This document shows, piece by piece, positions 52,501-59,933 of a stretch of 64,000 bases of DNA. The notes under the pieces were generated by a model. The model saw only the letters and a program-made list of their open reading frames with translations, did no database searches and was not told where the DNA came from. Both the position numbers and the translations under genes were made by a program. Position 1 is the stretch's first letter. Each line of letters opens with the position of its first letter. This DNA comes from UBA2421 sp002343075 (GTDB lineage: Bacteria; Planctomycetota; Phycisphaerae; Tepidisphaerales; Tepidisphaeraceae), in assembly GCA_937982565.1 (NCBI GenBank), contig CALJLN010000046.1:124001-188000 (forward strand). The letters are read 5' to 3'.

Positions 52501-53397
52501 AATCTTAAGCAGCGCCGCCTCATGCGACTCGGCGGTGTCTTCGGCGAGTGTGTTAAGAATGAGCGGGTCGCTCACCTTCGTCACCACTTCCACAGACTTG
52601 AGGCTGCTCGCCTGGATCTTTTCAAGCTGATCTGCCAATTGAGCGCCGGGTTTGACAATTTCTTCACCCGAATCGCTGTCGATAATAGACGAAGCGGCGT
52701 AGTGCTCAGGCTGCAGGTCTTTCAGCTTGATGTTTTCGACCTGATAGAACTCACGAATGATTGCTTCACTGGTGCTGTACTTTTTGTCCAGCGCGCGAAC
52801 AAACGTGGTTGCAGGAATCTTGCTGCTCTGGTCGATGCGCACGGCAAGCGCATCCTTCTTAGTAACCGAACACTCGATCCACGACCCACGCTCGGGAATG
52901 ACGCGGAAGCCGTGCAGCGGACGGTCGCCTTCCTGCACTTCGATGAGAAAATCCACGCCCGGCGATCGGTGCAACTGGTTGACGATTACGCGCTCGGCAC
53001 CGTTGATGATGAACTCGCCACCGCCGATCATGATCGGGATTTCGCCGAGGTAGATGCTGTCTTCCATCACCTCGTCTTTATCTTTGCGCGTGAACTTCAC
53101 ACGGATGCGAAACGGCATGCCGAAAGTAAGCCGAAGTGCCCGGCATTCGTCGGTGGTGTAGCGGGCTTCGAGCAACTCGTAGCTGACATAATCCAGCCGG
53201 AGGTTGCCGTCGTAGCTTTCAATCGGAAAAACTTCGCGAAGCAAAGCTTCCAGGCCTTCGGGCTTGCGCTTGGCTGGCTCGGTGTCCTTCTGCAGAAAGC
53301 GATTGTAAGCCGCCCGCTGGACTTCGATGAGATTGGGGATGGGCAGCGCGTCGCCGCGCTTGGCGAAGTCGCGTACTTCGTTAACCTGAACTCGCAT
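49582..53397 (-). CDS. rpoB: RNA polymerase beta subunit
   Basis: 1271 residues. The rifampicin region reads GRGELSQVVDQTNPLSQLTH and RRLSALGPGGL, so residues of the drug pocket look wild-type; GRICPIETPEGTNIGLI, VAFMTFDGYNFEDAI, KLTPEEKLL-like and VGDKMAGRHGNKGVI follow, and EVWGLEAYGAAYVLQELLT ends the core. The start ATG 53395-53397 has AAGGA upstream. A strong promoter lies about 520 bp upstream, so rpoB is separable from rplJL. The stop overlaps a small membrane-peptide gene. Confidence 0.98.
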   Translation of the reverse strand: MRVQVNEVRDFAKRGDALPIPNLIEVQRAAYNRFLQKDTEPAKRKPEGLEALLREVFPIESYDGNLRLDYVSYELLEARYTTDECRALRLTFGMPFRIRVKFTRKDKDEVMEDSIYLGEIPIMIGGGEFIINGAERVIVNQLHRSPGVDFLIEVQEGDRPLHGFRVIPERGSWIECSVTKKDALAVRIDQSSKIPATTFVRALDKKYSTSEAIIREFYQVENIKLKDLQPEHYAASSIIDSDSGEEIVKPGAQLADQLEKIQASSLKSVEVVTKVSDPLILNTLAEDTAESHEAALLKIYARLRPGNPPQIDKAKTLFEEKFFDDNRYRLGRVGRFRINRKFDQNVSENEMTLRSEDLVNSLKYMFKLRNGEGYVDDIDHLGNRRLRTIDELAAEELRKGFLKLKRTVQERMSLKDPNEIGRIAELVNSKSISSSIDFFFGRGELSQVVDQTNPLSQLTHERRLSALGPGGLNRKRAGFEVRDVHISHYGRICPIETPEGTNIGLIASLAIYSDIDDYGFLITPYRVVKNGAVEETRGQPADSVKKKGFVKYLRADEEMKAILAPPDSVEAGGQIHKGMVLARVEGDLATVPSKDVQYVDISPRQTVSVSAALIPFLEHDDANRALMGSNMQRQAVPLLRTDPPIIATGMEKPVAVNSGMLVRAARDGTVTTVDATRIIIDNADEYSLRKFHGLNERTCLNQKPIVRKGQRVKKGQIIADGPATHQGELALGRNVLVAFMTFDGYNFEDAIVINHRLVKDDTFTSIHIESYDVEIRETKLGREEFTRDIPNVSERALANLDEAGIVRVGTRVGAGDILVGKIAPKSKSELTPEEKLLHAIFGRAGEDVKNDSLEMPAGEEGVVIDAKRFSRRMHMTDEQKKTMKKEIDRYEKEMNQRAIAIFKQMVNEINEVLGSQLVDPGTRQKVAQSEIPDVLMEQIDTFSEDWIKGSKEGKEQALNTHSRFWPRVQAVLKEKVRKMEHMKRGDELPSGVLEMVKVYIATKRQLSVGDKMAGRHGNKGVIARIVPEEDMPFLEDGTPVDIMLNPLGVPSRMNVGQILETHLGWAMAVLGQQCVTPVFDGATEDEIFACVEQANAAIKQRRKERKSSGKVLGTRELDHVMPYGGKVQLHDGRTGEPFEQRTTVGYIYMMKLHHLVDDKIHARATGPYSLITQQPLGGKARTGGQRFGEMEVWGLEAYGAAYVLQELLTVKSDDVEGRTKIYESMVKGTNTLEAGTPVSFDVLCNEIRGLGLNIQLEKKNGSMTKDDEDLM

Positions 53398-53911
53398 CGC
53401 GATTCCTTCTTAGCGGTGTTAAAACCGCAGTAAACGATTCAATGGCAACCCAAGACGTACATACCGCAACCCGAGTTTCAGACTCAGCTACGGGCAGGAC
53501 CGGGCGATCGCCTTCGCCAGAATCCTGCAAAAACCGCTCTAAAGCCGATAGCAAAGGTGGCCTTTGAGCGGAATCAACTTTTTGCCGGAACAACGGTCCC
53601 TTTCTCAAGTGAGTGCGTTCAAAGAACCGTATTAGGACACGGCCCGGTGGCTGCAGGGACTCCAGAGACACTGCAAGCCGCTCATCGCGGTGCGAAAAGC
53701 GGCTTGTCTAGCGGCGAAAAAATCGCCGTCGTCGAAGAGGCCACCCGGCGAAGCGGCCCTTCAACTTTTCCTAAATCCTTATTCTGCCGAACGTTACACT
53801 AAACGCATCCGGCGCAAACGAAACGAAACCGAGAGCTTAAATCCCGCCATTGGCTGGAGCTGCTCCGGTCTGCAGTGGTTAAAGTTGTTTAGTGTTCGTC
53901 ATCAAATGACT
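53398..53911 (-). other. Long 5' leader of rpoB
   Basis: About 510 bp between the predicted transcription start (near 53911) and the rpoB ATG. The minus strand holds an open frame (53381-53671) whose product is Arg/Ser-rich without a known family, so I call no gene. Some short inverted repeats occur (GGAGC-T-GCTCC near 53853). Such a length suggests post-transcriptional control of rpoBC. Confidence 0.45.
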
Positions 53912-53917
53912 TACGAA

Positions 53918-53946
53918 AGTCTATCCACCACTAAACGCAATGTCAA
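53918..53946 (-). promoter_or_regulatory. Sigma-70 promoter for rpoB
   Basis: Minus strand: a perfect -35 TTGACA (53941-53946), 17-bp spacer and -10 TAGACT (53918-53923, four of six). Confidence 0.75.
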
Positions 53947-53982
53947 TATTGCTGGCAGATGAATGATCGGACGATCGAATGA

Positions 53983-54019
53983 CAGCGGGCCGACGAAGTG
54001 AACCCACGTCGGCCCGCTG
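53983..54019 (-). terminator. Long GC-rich hairpin between rplL and the rpoB promoter
   Basis: A perfect 13-bp stem CAGCGGGCCGACG/CGTCGGCCCGCTG (53983-53995, 54007-54019) with an 11-nt loop, 48 bp after the rplL stop and 37 bp before the rpoB -35. No U-tract follows (TCATTCG), so it may be a partial terminator or processing site that uncouples ribosomal-protein and polymerase expression. Confidence 0.55.
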
Positions 54020-54067
54020 CTCTAAATCGATTTGCCTCCGCGCTTTCACGCAAGACGCAAATTCTGC

Positions 54068-54463
54068 TTACTTCAGCTCGACACCAGCGCCGGCAGCTTC
54101 GAGAGCCTTCTTCAGCTTCTCGGCTTCGTCCTTGGTGAGCGATTCCTTAACCGTCTTCGGGGCACCATCGACCAGGTCTTTGGCTTCCTTCAGCCCCAGT
54201 TGGGTCGCTGCGCGAACTTCCTTGATGACGGCGATCTTCTTATCCGCCGGGACGGACTTGAGGACCACGTCGAACGTGCTCTTGGCTTCTTCGGCCGGGG
54301 CGGCGGCACCTGCACCCGCGCCCGCGACCATGACCGCGCCACCCGCGGCGGCTTCGATACCGTGGGCTTCCTTGAGGTATGCGGCAACGTCAACCGCCTG
54401 CTTCAGCGTGAGGCCAGCGAGCTTATCACCCAATGCCTTCAGATCATCTGCGATTTCTGCCAT
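54068..54463 (-). CDS. rplL: 50S ribosomal protein L7/L12
   Basis: 131 residues. N-terminal dimerisation helices (LGDKLAGLTLKQAVDVAAYL), an Ala/Gly-rich hinge (AAAGGAVMVAGAGAGAAAP), and the C-terminal factor-binding domain with FDVVLKSVPADKKIAVIKEV, LGLKEAKDLVDGAPKTVKE and LKKALEAAGAGVELK. It forms the GTPase-recruiting stalk on L10. 176 bp separate it from rplJ, longer than usual; that gap shows no gene. Confidence 0.97.
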   Translation of the reverse strand: MAEIADDLKALGDKLAGLTLKQAVDVAAYLKEAHGIEAAAGGAVMVAGAGAGAAAPAEEAKSTFDVVLKSVPADKKIAVIKEVRAATQLGLKEAKDLVDGAPKTVKESLTKDEAEKLKKALEAAGAGVELK

Positions 54464-54639
54464 GACTATTCACTCCGGATCGTATCGTGATCCAACCGTG
54501 TCGAACACTTGTGTCCCGCTACAAAGCCCATCTCACGTTGAGACGGTTTAACCCTGAAAGGGGCTGTGAGGCTGTCAGACTTTGGCCAGCAAAGATAACT
54601 GGGCGAACGCCCGCCTTGCCTGACCACTGATTTCTGTCG

Positions 54640-55164
54640 TTATTCCTTCGGCGCCTTCTCTTCGATGGTCTTGAGAATGCCGCCGATAACCCCGCCGGGG
54701 CCTTTGAGTGCGCCGGCGAGCTTTTTGCCTGGGCCGAGAATTGCCGCGACGATTTGCGCGACTGCTTCTTCGCGGGTGGGCATTTTGCTCGCAGCCTTCA
54801 CACCGGCTTCGCCGACATACACTTCACCGTCAAAGAACAGTCCGCGAAGCTCGAGCTTGTCGTTGGTCTTTTTCTCTTCAACGAGAAGCCGGGCCAGCGC
54901 GGGCATGCTCTCCTTACCAAACAGCACCGCCGACGGGCCTTCAAGCAGCGACTCGAACCCGGTGAGCTTTCCGCCGGCCGTCGCTCGCTTGGCCAGCGTA
55001 TTCTTGACGACCAGCATGCGAACGCCCTTCTCGCGCAGTTTGCGACGGAGAAGATTGTTCTTGATGCCATCCACGCCCCGCGGGCTGATGACGGCACACG
55101 CTTCGACGCCCTTAAGGCGGCTGCCGATTTCTCGCTCGATTAGGCTTTTAACTTTCTTGCTCAT
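54640..55164 (-). CDS. rplJ: 50S ribosomal protein L10
   Basis: 174 residues. The N-terminal rRNA-binding part shows KSLIEREIGSRLKGVEAC, LRRKLREKGVRMLVVKNTLA and FESLLEGPSAVLFG; the C-terminal helix that binds L7/L12 dimers is ALKGPGGVIGGILKTIEEKA. L10 anchors the stalk and often represses its own operon. The gene follows rplA by 58 bp. AGTTGCC/GGCAACT flank that gap as a 7-bp inverted repeat, too short to interpret. Confidence 0.96.
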   Translation of the reverse strand: MSKKVKSLIEREIGSRLKGVEACAVISPRGVDGIKNNLLRRKLREKGVRMLVVKNTLAKRATAGGKLTGFESLLEGPSAVLFGKESMPALARLLVEEKKTNDKLELRGLFFDGEVYVGEAGVKAASKMPTREEAVAQIVAAILGPGKKLAGALKGPGGVIGGILKTIEEKAPKE

Positions 55165-55222
55165 GTTGCGTTCCTGTCTTAGTTGCCAGAGGTTGATTGT
55201 GTTCGCCAGTTTCCACCGGCAA

Positions 55223-55918
55223 CTATTGAACGTTGAGATAAACCGCCGGGCTCATGCTCGACTTCAGCACGACCTTCTTGAAAAATGCGCCCTTGCTGGT
55301 TTGGGGCTTGAGTTTGCGCACCGTGTCGATCATCGCCTTGGCGTTGTCGACGAGCTTTTCGCTGCTGAAAGACAGTTTGCCCACGACGGTGTGGACATTC
55401 CCGTCCTTGTCATTGCGAAACTCAACCTTCCCCGCAGCATATTCCTGGACGGCTTTGGCAATGTCGGCCGACACGGTCCCGGCTTTCGGCGAGGGCATCA
55501 AGCCCTTCGGGCCGAGCACTTTTCCGAGTTTGCCGACAAACCGCATCATGTCCGGCGTGCTGATGGCGACGTCAAAATCGGTGAAGTTGTCCTTCTCGAT
55601 TTCCGCCACCAACGCCTGCCCGCCGGCCTTGATCGCGCCAGCAGCCTTTGCAGCATCGACGAGATGATCCGGGCAGAACGCGACAACGCGCTTGCTCTTA
55701 CCGATCCCGTGCGGCAGCGAGATCGACGAGCGAATCGCCTGATCGGCCTGCTTGGCATCAATTCCAAGACAGAAAATCAGTTCGACCGACTGGTCAAACT
55801 TGGTCGGCGTGAAGGCCTTGACGTTGGCCACGCCCTGTTCCAGCGCGACTGGCTGGGGGTTAAACTCTTCCGCGGCCTTCTTGTACCGCTTTGAACGTTT
55901 TACTTCGATCACTGGCAT
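55223..55918 (-). CDS. rplA: 50S ribosomal protein L1
   Basis: 231 residues, family length. KRSKRYKKAAE, then DQSVELIFCLGIDAKQADQ, LPHGIGKSKRVVAFC, MRFVGKLGKVLGPKGLMPSP and GKVEFRNDKDGNVHTVVGKL match L1. It binds 23S rRNA at the mobile L1 stalk and normally its own mRNA. The ATG 55916-55918 has AAGGAG upstream. In most bacteria rplA directly follows rplK; here a small unknown gene and about 200 bp separate them. Confidence 0.97.
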   Translation of the reverse strand: MPVIEVKRSKRYKKAAEEFNPQPVALEQGVANVKAFTPTKFDQSVELIFCLGIDAKQADQAIRSSISLPHGIGKSKRVVAFCPDHLVDAAKAAGAIKAGGQALVAEIEKDNFTDFDVAISTPDMMRFVGKLGKVLGPKGLMPSPKAGTVSADIAKAVQEYAAGKVEFRNDKDGNVHTVVGKLSFSSEKLVDNAKAMIDTVRKLKPQTSKGAFFKKVVLKSSMSPAVYLNVQ

Positions 55919-56093
55919 AAAGCTTTCGCTCCTTGAAACCCATTCCGCTCGGGTTCATAAGCTCCCACAGTTAAGGGTCGTGGTGAACCTCTCTTGTTTT
56001 GAGATGCCGGAAGTTCTCGCCAGGGGCTCCGGTCGCCGGCTTTTGCTAAGAAACTATTCTTGCTAAGCCATCGTCATCGTGCTCATGCGAGTT

Positions 56094-56113
56094 TCGCCAG
56101 ACGCCTCTGGCGA
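56094..56113 (-). terminator. Hairpin after the 85-residue gene
   Basis: Perfect 8-bp stem TCGCCAGA/TCTGGCGA (56094-56101, 56106-56113) with a 4-nt loop, 9 bp after the stop of the small gene. No U-tract follows. It may process or attenuate the rplK-rplA transcript. Confidence 0.4.
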
Positions 56114-56122
56114 TCCCGACGC

Positions 56123-56380
56123 TTATGCAGCCTTCCCTCGGCGCCGCTTGTCTCGATGAGGTCCATTTGCGCCGAGGACTACTTGCGTCACATAGTGAAG
56201 GTCCACCATTCGCACCACTTCTCCCGGCCCGGTCGCTACAAAAACCGTCCGCAGAGTGTGAGGGGAACGCCAGGCAAACTCTGGACTCTTCACTGTCACT
56301 TCTCGACCGTCCGCGGTAATCAGAGTAAATGGAGCGAACGGCCTCACCTCCATCAACTCGTCAAACTCGCTCACTAGCAT
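56123..56380 (-). CDS. 85-residue hypothetical protein between rplK and rplA
   Basis: 85 residues, ATG 56378-56380, starting 5 bp after the rplK stop, hence probably coupled to it. The sequence MLVSEFDELMEVRPFAPFTL then ITADGREVTVKSPEFAW, RTVFVATGPGEVVRMVDLHY and a basic end recalls a group of short planctomycete/verrucomicrobial hypotheticals of the form 'F..LI.ARPF.PF.I...DG..V.V..P' found scattered in genomes. No function is known to me. It interrupts a gene order that is otherwise very conserved. Reading is confident, function unknown. Confidence 0.7.
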   Translation of the reverse strand: MLVSEFDELMEVRPFAPFTLITADGREVTVKSPEFAWRSPHTLRTVFVATGPGEVVRMVDLHYVTQVVLGANGPHRDKRRRGKAA

Positions 56381-56385
56381 CTCTG

Positions 56386-56814
56386 CTACCCTTCAACCGT
56401 AATCCCCATCGACCGCGCCGTGCCCGCCATGATTCGCGCTGCGGCATCCTCGTCGAAGGAATTCAGGTCTTTGATCTTCTCCTTGGCCAGACGTTTGCAA
56501 TCGGCCATTGTCAGCTTGCCAATCTTGTTCTTGTTCGGCTCCCCGCTGCCCTTTTCGGCCTTCACCGCATCCTTAAGGATGGTGCTGGCCGGGGAACTCT
56601 TAATCTCGAAGCTGAATGTACGGTCTTTATAGACCGTGATCAGACAGCCAACCATCTTGCCCTTAAGGGCAGCGGTGGCTGCGTTGAACTGCTGGATAAA
56701 CTGCCCGGGGTTCACCCCGTGCTGACCAAGCGCCGGACCAATCGGGGGCGCCGGGGTCGCCGTCCCGCCGGGGGCCAGAATCTTGAACTGTACTGTAATT
56801 TCTTTCTTGGCCAT
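56386..56814 (-). CDS. rplK: 50S ribosomal protein L11
   Basis: 142 residues, exact family length. FKILAPGGTATPAPPIGPAL and GVNPGQFIQQFNAAT form the N-terminal domain; KIGKLTMADCKRLAKEKIKD and AARIMAGTARSMGITVEG form the C-terminal 23S-binding domain. Part of the GTPase-associated centre, needed for RelA sensing. 223 bp separate it from nusG upstream, with a possible promoter in between. Confidence 0.98.
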   Translation of the reverse strand: MAKKEITVQFKILAPGGTATPAPPIGPALGQHGVNPGQFIQQFNAATAALKGKMVGCLITVYKDRTFSFEIKSSPASTILKDAVKAEKGSGEPNKNKIGKLTMADCKRLAKEKIKDLNSFDEDAAARIMAGTARSMGITVEG

Positions 56815-56938
56815 AACTTACACCTGCAGCGATAGTTGCTTGAATTTGCCTCAAAGCCTCAAAATCGAGCGAAACGAACCGGGAAAGTGGTCTTCCTGCA
56901 AAAAATGCGGTGTTCGCCCTCGAAATGGAGGGTCGTCA

Positions 56939-56967
56939 AAGATACCGAACTAGACTATTCAACGCAA
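56939..56967 (-). promoter_or_regulatory. Possible promoter for rplK
   Basis: Minus strand TTGCGT (56962-56967), 17-bp spacer, TATCTT (56939-56944). Moderate matches only. An 8-bp inverted repeat ACTAGACT/AGTCTAGT (56949-56956, 57016-57023) overlaps it. Confidence 0.35.
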
Positions 56968-57037
56968 GCCCGGAGAGCCTAAAACCGCCGCCACCAAACT
57001 GCCGCGATGGAGGTCAGTCTAGTCCAATTTTCTTCGT

Positions 57038-57580
57038 TTACAGCCGCTCGATCTGCCAATATTCCAGTTCCAGCGGCGTCGGGCGGCCGAATATGGTTGT
57101 GATTATCCGGATCATCCCCTTATCAGCGATGACTTCATCCACTTCACCCTCGAAGTTCATGAATGCACCGTTGGTCACCTTCACCTTATCGCCCTTGGCA
57201 TACTTGATATCGCTGGTGACTTCGTTCTCCGGCTTCTCGGCGGCCTCCACCATCTGGGCCTGATCTTTGGGGCTCATCGGCGTCGGCTTGCCATTACTTC
57301 CGATGAAATCGCCTACGCCCTCTGTTTCCTTGATGGTGAACCAGACCTTGTCGGGAATCCGCCCGTCTTTGTCCAACTCCAGTTCGACAAACACATAGCC
57401 CGGATAGAGCTTGCGATCGCTTTCCTTGCGCACCCCGCCTTTCATGGATCGAACGCGCTCGGTCGGCACCAGAATCCGGCCAACATGGGCCTCAAGCGCT
57501 TCGATCTTCACCTTGCGCTCAAGTTTATCGCGAACTTGATCTTCCTTGTTGCTCGCTACTCGGAGGACGAAAAATTGCAT
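57038..57580 (-). CDS. nusG: Transcription termination/antitermination factor NusG
   Basis: 180 residues. NGN domain: FFVLRVASNKEDQVRDKLER, GYVFVELELD and WFTIKETEGVGDFIGSNGKP; KOW domain: KGDKVKVTNGAFMNFEGEVD. It binds the RNA polymerase clamp. LVPTERVRSMKGGVRKESDR is a loop slightly longer than in E. coli. The gene follows secE by 93 bp. Confidence 0.96.
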   Translation of the reverse strand: MQFFVLRVASNKEDQVRDKLERKVKIEALEAHVGRILVPTERVRSMKGGVRKESDRKLYPGYVFVELELDKDGRIPDKVWFTIKETEGVGDFIGSNGKPTPMSPKDQAQMVEAAEKPENEVTSDIKYAKGDKVKVTNGAFMNFEGEVDEVIADKGMIRIITTIFGRPTPLELEYWQIERL

Positions 57581-57673
57581 GGCGATGTTCGATTCAAAAA
57601 ATTCTGTTCACGGCCGATTCGGCATCGACGGCGGCCCGATGACCACCGCCGCGGGCGTTCAATCCCCGCTGGT

Positions 57674-58183
57674 TCACAAACCAAGCGGCCGGACCTTCAG
57701 CACATTGATAAAGTAAAACAAGTAGTGAAACACAAGATCTATGATAAACAGCGATGCCGCGATGAACAGCATGAACAGGATGACAACCTTGGTCGAGCCC
57801 CACAACTGCTTGCGGCTCGTCCAGGTGACTTTCTTCATCTCGCTGTCAGTCGCGATGAGAAACTCGGCGTTGTTCGGTTTGTTAATCAGCCGCCACGCCA
57901 GCGCCGCGACTGCCACCCCAAGCACGAGCACAGTGACATTCCACCAGGGCTTGTTAACGCCCTGCGCGTCCTTAAAAACTGGGAACGCCGCGGCGAAGTC
58001 GTGGAACAGGAACCACATCGTCAGCCCCACAAGCAAAGCGGCCGCAGCCCCTGTCGCCAGACGGGTGGGTTTGCCCTGCTTGGGCTTGTAGATGCTGAAA
58101 AACCCCGAAGACGCGGCGGCGCCGCTCCCGGGCTTATCGCCACCAGGTTCATCCGAGCCGGGGGCGATCACATCCGTGGCCAT
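57674..58183 (-). CDS. secE: Preprotein translocase subunit SecE
   Basis: 169 residues from ATG 58181-58183; a GTG start at 58216 would add 11 residues. The C-terminal SecE domain is clear: EFLIATDSEMKKVTWTSRKQ (the amphipathic helix that clamps SecY) followed by a membrane helix VVILFMLFIAASLFIIDLVF. Two further helices (about residues 45-62 and 80-98) and a Gly/Ser/Pro-rich N-terminus precede it, so it is a three-helix SecE, longer than the one-helix forms. Context nusG-rplK is canonical. Confidence 0.92.
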   Translation of the reverse strand: MATDVIAPGSDEPGGDKPGSGAAASSGFFSIYKPKQGKPTRLATGAAAALLVGLTMWFLFHDFAAAFPVFKDAQGVNKPWWNVTVLVLGVAVAALAWRLINKPNNAEFLIATDSEMKKVTWTSRKQLWGSTKVVILFMLFIAASLFIIDLVFHYLFYFINVLKVRPLGL

Positions 58184-58278
58184 ATTTTTTCCGTTGCTCT
58201 GAGTTGCAGACGCCACTTCGACTCCGATGCATCACCGGTGCATTCGCAAAAACAAGTCAGTCCCGAGCCAGTTTCAAG

Positions 58279-58351
58279 CACGCCGGGCAGGAATCGAACC
58301 TGCAACCTGCCGCTTTGGAGACGGCCGCTCTGCCAATTGAGCTACCGGCGT
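58279..58351 (-). tRNA. tRNA-Trp (anticodon CCA)
   Basis: 73 nt. Acceptor ACGCCGG/CCGGCGT with discriminator G, typical for Trp; D-arm AGCTCAATTGGCAGAGC; anticodon loop CTCCAAA; T-loop TTCGATT. It lies between rpmG and secE, the usual place in this operon. No encoded CCA. Confidence 0.96.
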
Positions 58352-58424
58352 ATCCTTCAGTTGACAGTAGGTCCAGAGTCGTGAAAAGCTGTTCACTTTG
58401 CCGACCACCCACTGCCCACATCAA

Positions 58425-58589
58425 TCACTTCCTCTTAAGTTTATGCACAGTGTGCTTGCGGAGGCGCTTGCTGTACTTCTTCATTTCCAGCTTCGGTGCG
58501 CCACCGGCCACCTTAATCTGCGTGCGGTAGTTCAGGTCGCCGGTCTCCGTGCACTGGAGCCAGGCAAACTCTCTGTTTTCTTTCGCCAT
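58425..58589 (-). CDS. rpmG: 50S ribosomal protein L33
   Basis: 54 residues, ATG 58587-58589. The product begins MAKENREFAWLQCTETGDLN and ends YSKRLRKHTVHKLKRK, matching L33 in length, basic tail and the C-terminal KY.KR.RKH.. pattern. Only one cysteine remains, so it is a zinc-free (C-) type L33. Position between tuf and tRNA-Trp/secE is canonical. Confidence 0.93.
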   Translation of the reverse strand: MAKENREFAWLQCTETGDLNYRTQIKVAGGAPKLEMKKYSKRLRKHTVHKLKRK

Positions 58590-58620
58590 GACAACACTCC
58601 CAAAATCGTAACACCCGGAA

Positions 58621-58687
58621 GTTGACAGTTGCCAGTTGTCGGCAGCCCGTTTTCACCGGCATCCGATCACAACTGGCAACTGGCAAC
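58621..58687. repeat. Inverted repeat of CTGGCAA heptamers downstream of tuf
   Basis: GTTGACAGTTGCCAGTTGT (58621-58639) is the reverse complement of 58669-58687 at 18 of 19 positions. The arms consist of 7-bp units (AACTGGCAACTGGCAAC on one side). The spacer is 29 bp. It lies between tuf and rpmG in the same transcript and can form a long hairpin. It may act as terminator/processing site or be a dispersed repeat. Confidence 0.7.
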
Positions 58688-58708
58688 AATCCACTGGCAT
58701 TCACCAGC

Positions 58709-59917
58709 TTACTTCTTGTCTTCTTCCAAGATCTTCACTACGACGCCCGAGCCGACGGTCTTGCCGCCTTCACGAACGGCGAAGCGAAGCTTTTCTTCCA
58801 TCGCGACCGGGGCCATCAGTTCGACTTCGACGGTGACATTGTCGCCGGGCATCACCATTTCCGCGCCGCCGAGCAACTTGGTTGCGCCGGTGACGTCGGT
58901 CGTGCGGAAGTAGAACTGCGGACGGTAGTTGTTGAAGAACGGCGTATGACGGCCGCCTTCTTCCTTTGTCAACACATAGATTTCCGCTTGGAACTTCTTG
59001 AAGCCCTTCACACTCTTGGGAGCCGCAAGGACCTGACCTCGTTCGATCTGGTCCTTTTCGATACCGCGGAGCAGGACACCAACGTTGTCGCCGGCAATAC
59101 CCTCATCCAGAGTCTTCTGGAACTGTTCGATACCAGTGATGACTGAATTCTTTGTGTCGCCGAAGCCGACGATTTCACAAGCATCGCCAACCTTGCACTT
59201 GCCGCGTTCGATACGGCCAGTCGCCACGGTGCCGCGACCCTTAATGCTGAACACGTCTTCGACCGGCATCAAGAAGGGCTTATCCACTTCACGCTGCGGC
59301 ATCGGAACGTATTCATCCAGTGCCTTGACCAGCGCGTCGATGCACTCGTTGGCGCCCGCATCATTCGGGTTATCCAACGCCGGCTTGCTCGAACCCTTAA
59401 TGACGGGGGTTTCATCGCCGGGGAAGCCATACTTCGTGAGCAACTCACGCACTTCCATCTCGACGAGTTCGAGCAGTTCCTTGTCGTCGACAAGGTCGAT
59501 CTTGTTGAGGAAGACAACAATCCGGGGAACGCCGACCTGACGAGCAAGCAGGATGTGCTCACGCGTCTGAGGCATCGGACCGTCGGCAGCGCTGACGACA
59601 AGAAGCGCGCCGTCCATCTGTGCCGCACCGGTGATCATGTTCTTGATGTAGTCCGCGTGACCGGGACAGTCGACGTGGGCGTAGTGGCGAGCTTCTGACT
59701 CATATTCCACGTGTGCCGCAGCGATCGTGACGGTCTTGGTTGCGTCGCGGTCGATACCACCCTTGGCGATATCCTTATAGCTCTTGGCTGTTGTGCCATA
59801 CTTCGCCTGCGAGCGCGCCGCCAGCGCCGCGGTCAATGTTGTCTTACCGTGGTCGATGTGACCGATCGTTCCCACGTTCACGTGCGGCTTCTTACGTTCA
59901 AATACGCCCTTTGCCAT
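58709..59917 (-). CDS. tuf: Elongation factor Tu
   Basis: 402 residues. The G1 loop GHIDHGKTT, switch I KGGIDRDATKTVTIAAAHVE, G3 DCPGHADYIKNM, G4 NKIDLVDD and domain 2/3 motifs (GRGTVATGRIERG, GDNVTVEVELM, FAVREGGKTVGSGVV) are complete. Delivers aminoacyl-tRNA to the ribosome. The ATG 59915-59917 follows AGGAG at 7 bases. Flanked by two hairpin-forming repeat elements and by tRNA-Thr and rpmG; fusA is not adjacent. Confidence 0.98.
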   Translation of the reverse strand: MAKGVFERKKPHVNVGTIGHIDHGKTTLTAALAARSQAKYGTTAKSYKDIAKGGIDRDATKTVTIAAAHVEYESEARHYAHVDCPGHADYIKNMITGAAQMDGALLVVSAADGPMPQTREHILLARQVGVPRIVVFLNKIDLVDDKELLELVEMEVRELLTKYGFPGDETPVIKGSSKPALDNPNDAGANECIDALVKALDEYVPMPQREVDKPFLMPVEDVFSIKGRGTVATGRIERGKCKVGDACEIVGFGDTKNSVITGIEQFQKTLDEGIAGDNVGVLLRGIEKDQIERGQVLAAPKSVKGFKKFQAEIYVLTKEEGGRHTPFFNNYRPQFYFRTTDVTGATKLLGGAEMVMPGDNVTVEVELMAPVAMEEKLRFAVREGGKTVGSGVVVKILEEDKK

Positions 59918-59933
59918 GACAGTCTCCTGCTAA

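Noticed and set aside
53381..53671. A 96-codon minus-strand frame reaching into the rpoB start, possible leader peptide
   Set aside because: Arg/Ser/Pro-rich, overlaps rpoB out of frame, no clear ribosome site; not enough to call a leader gene.
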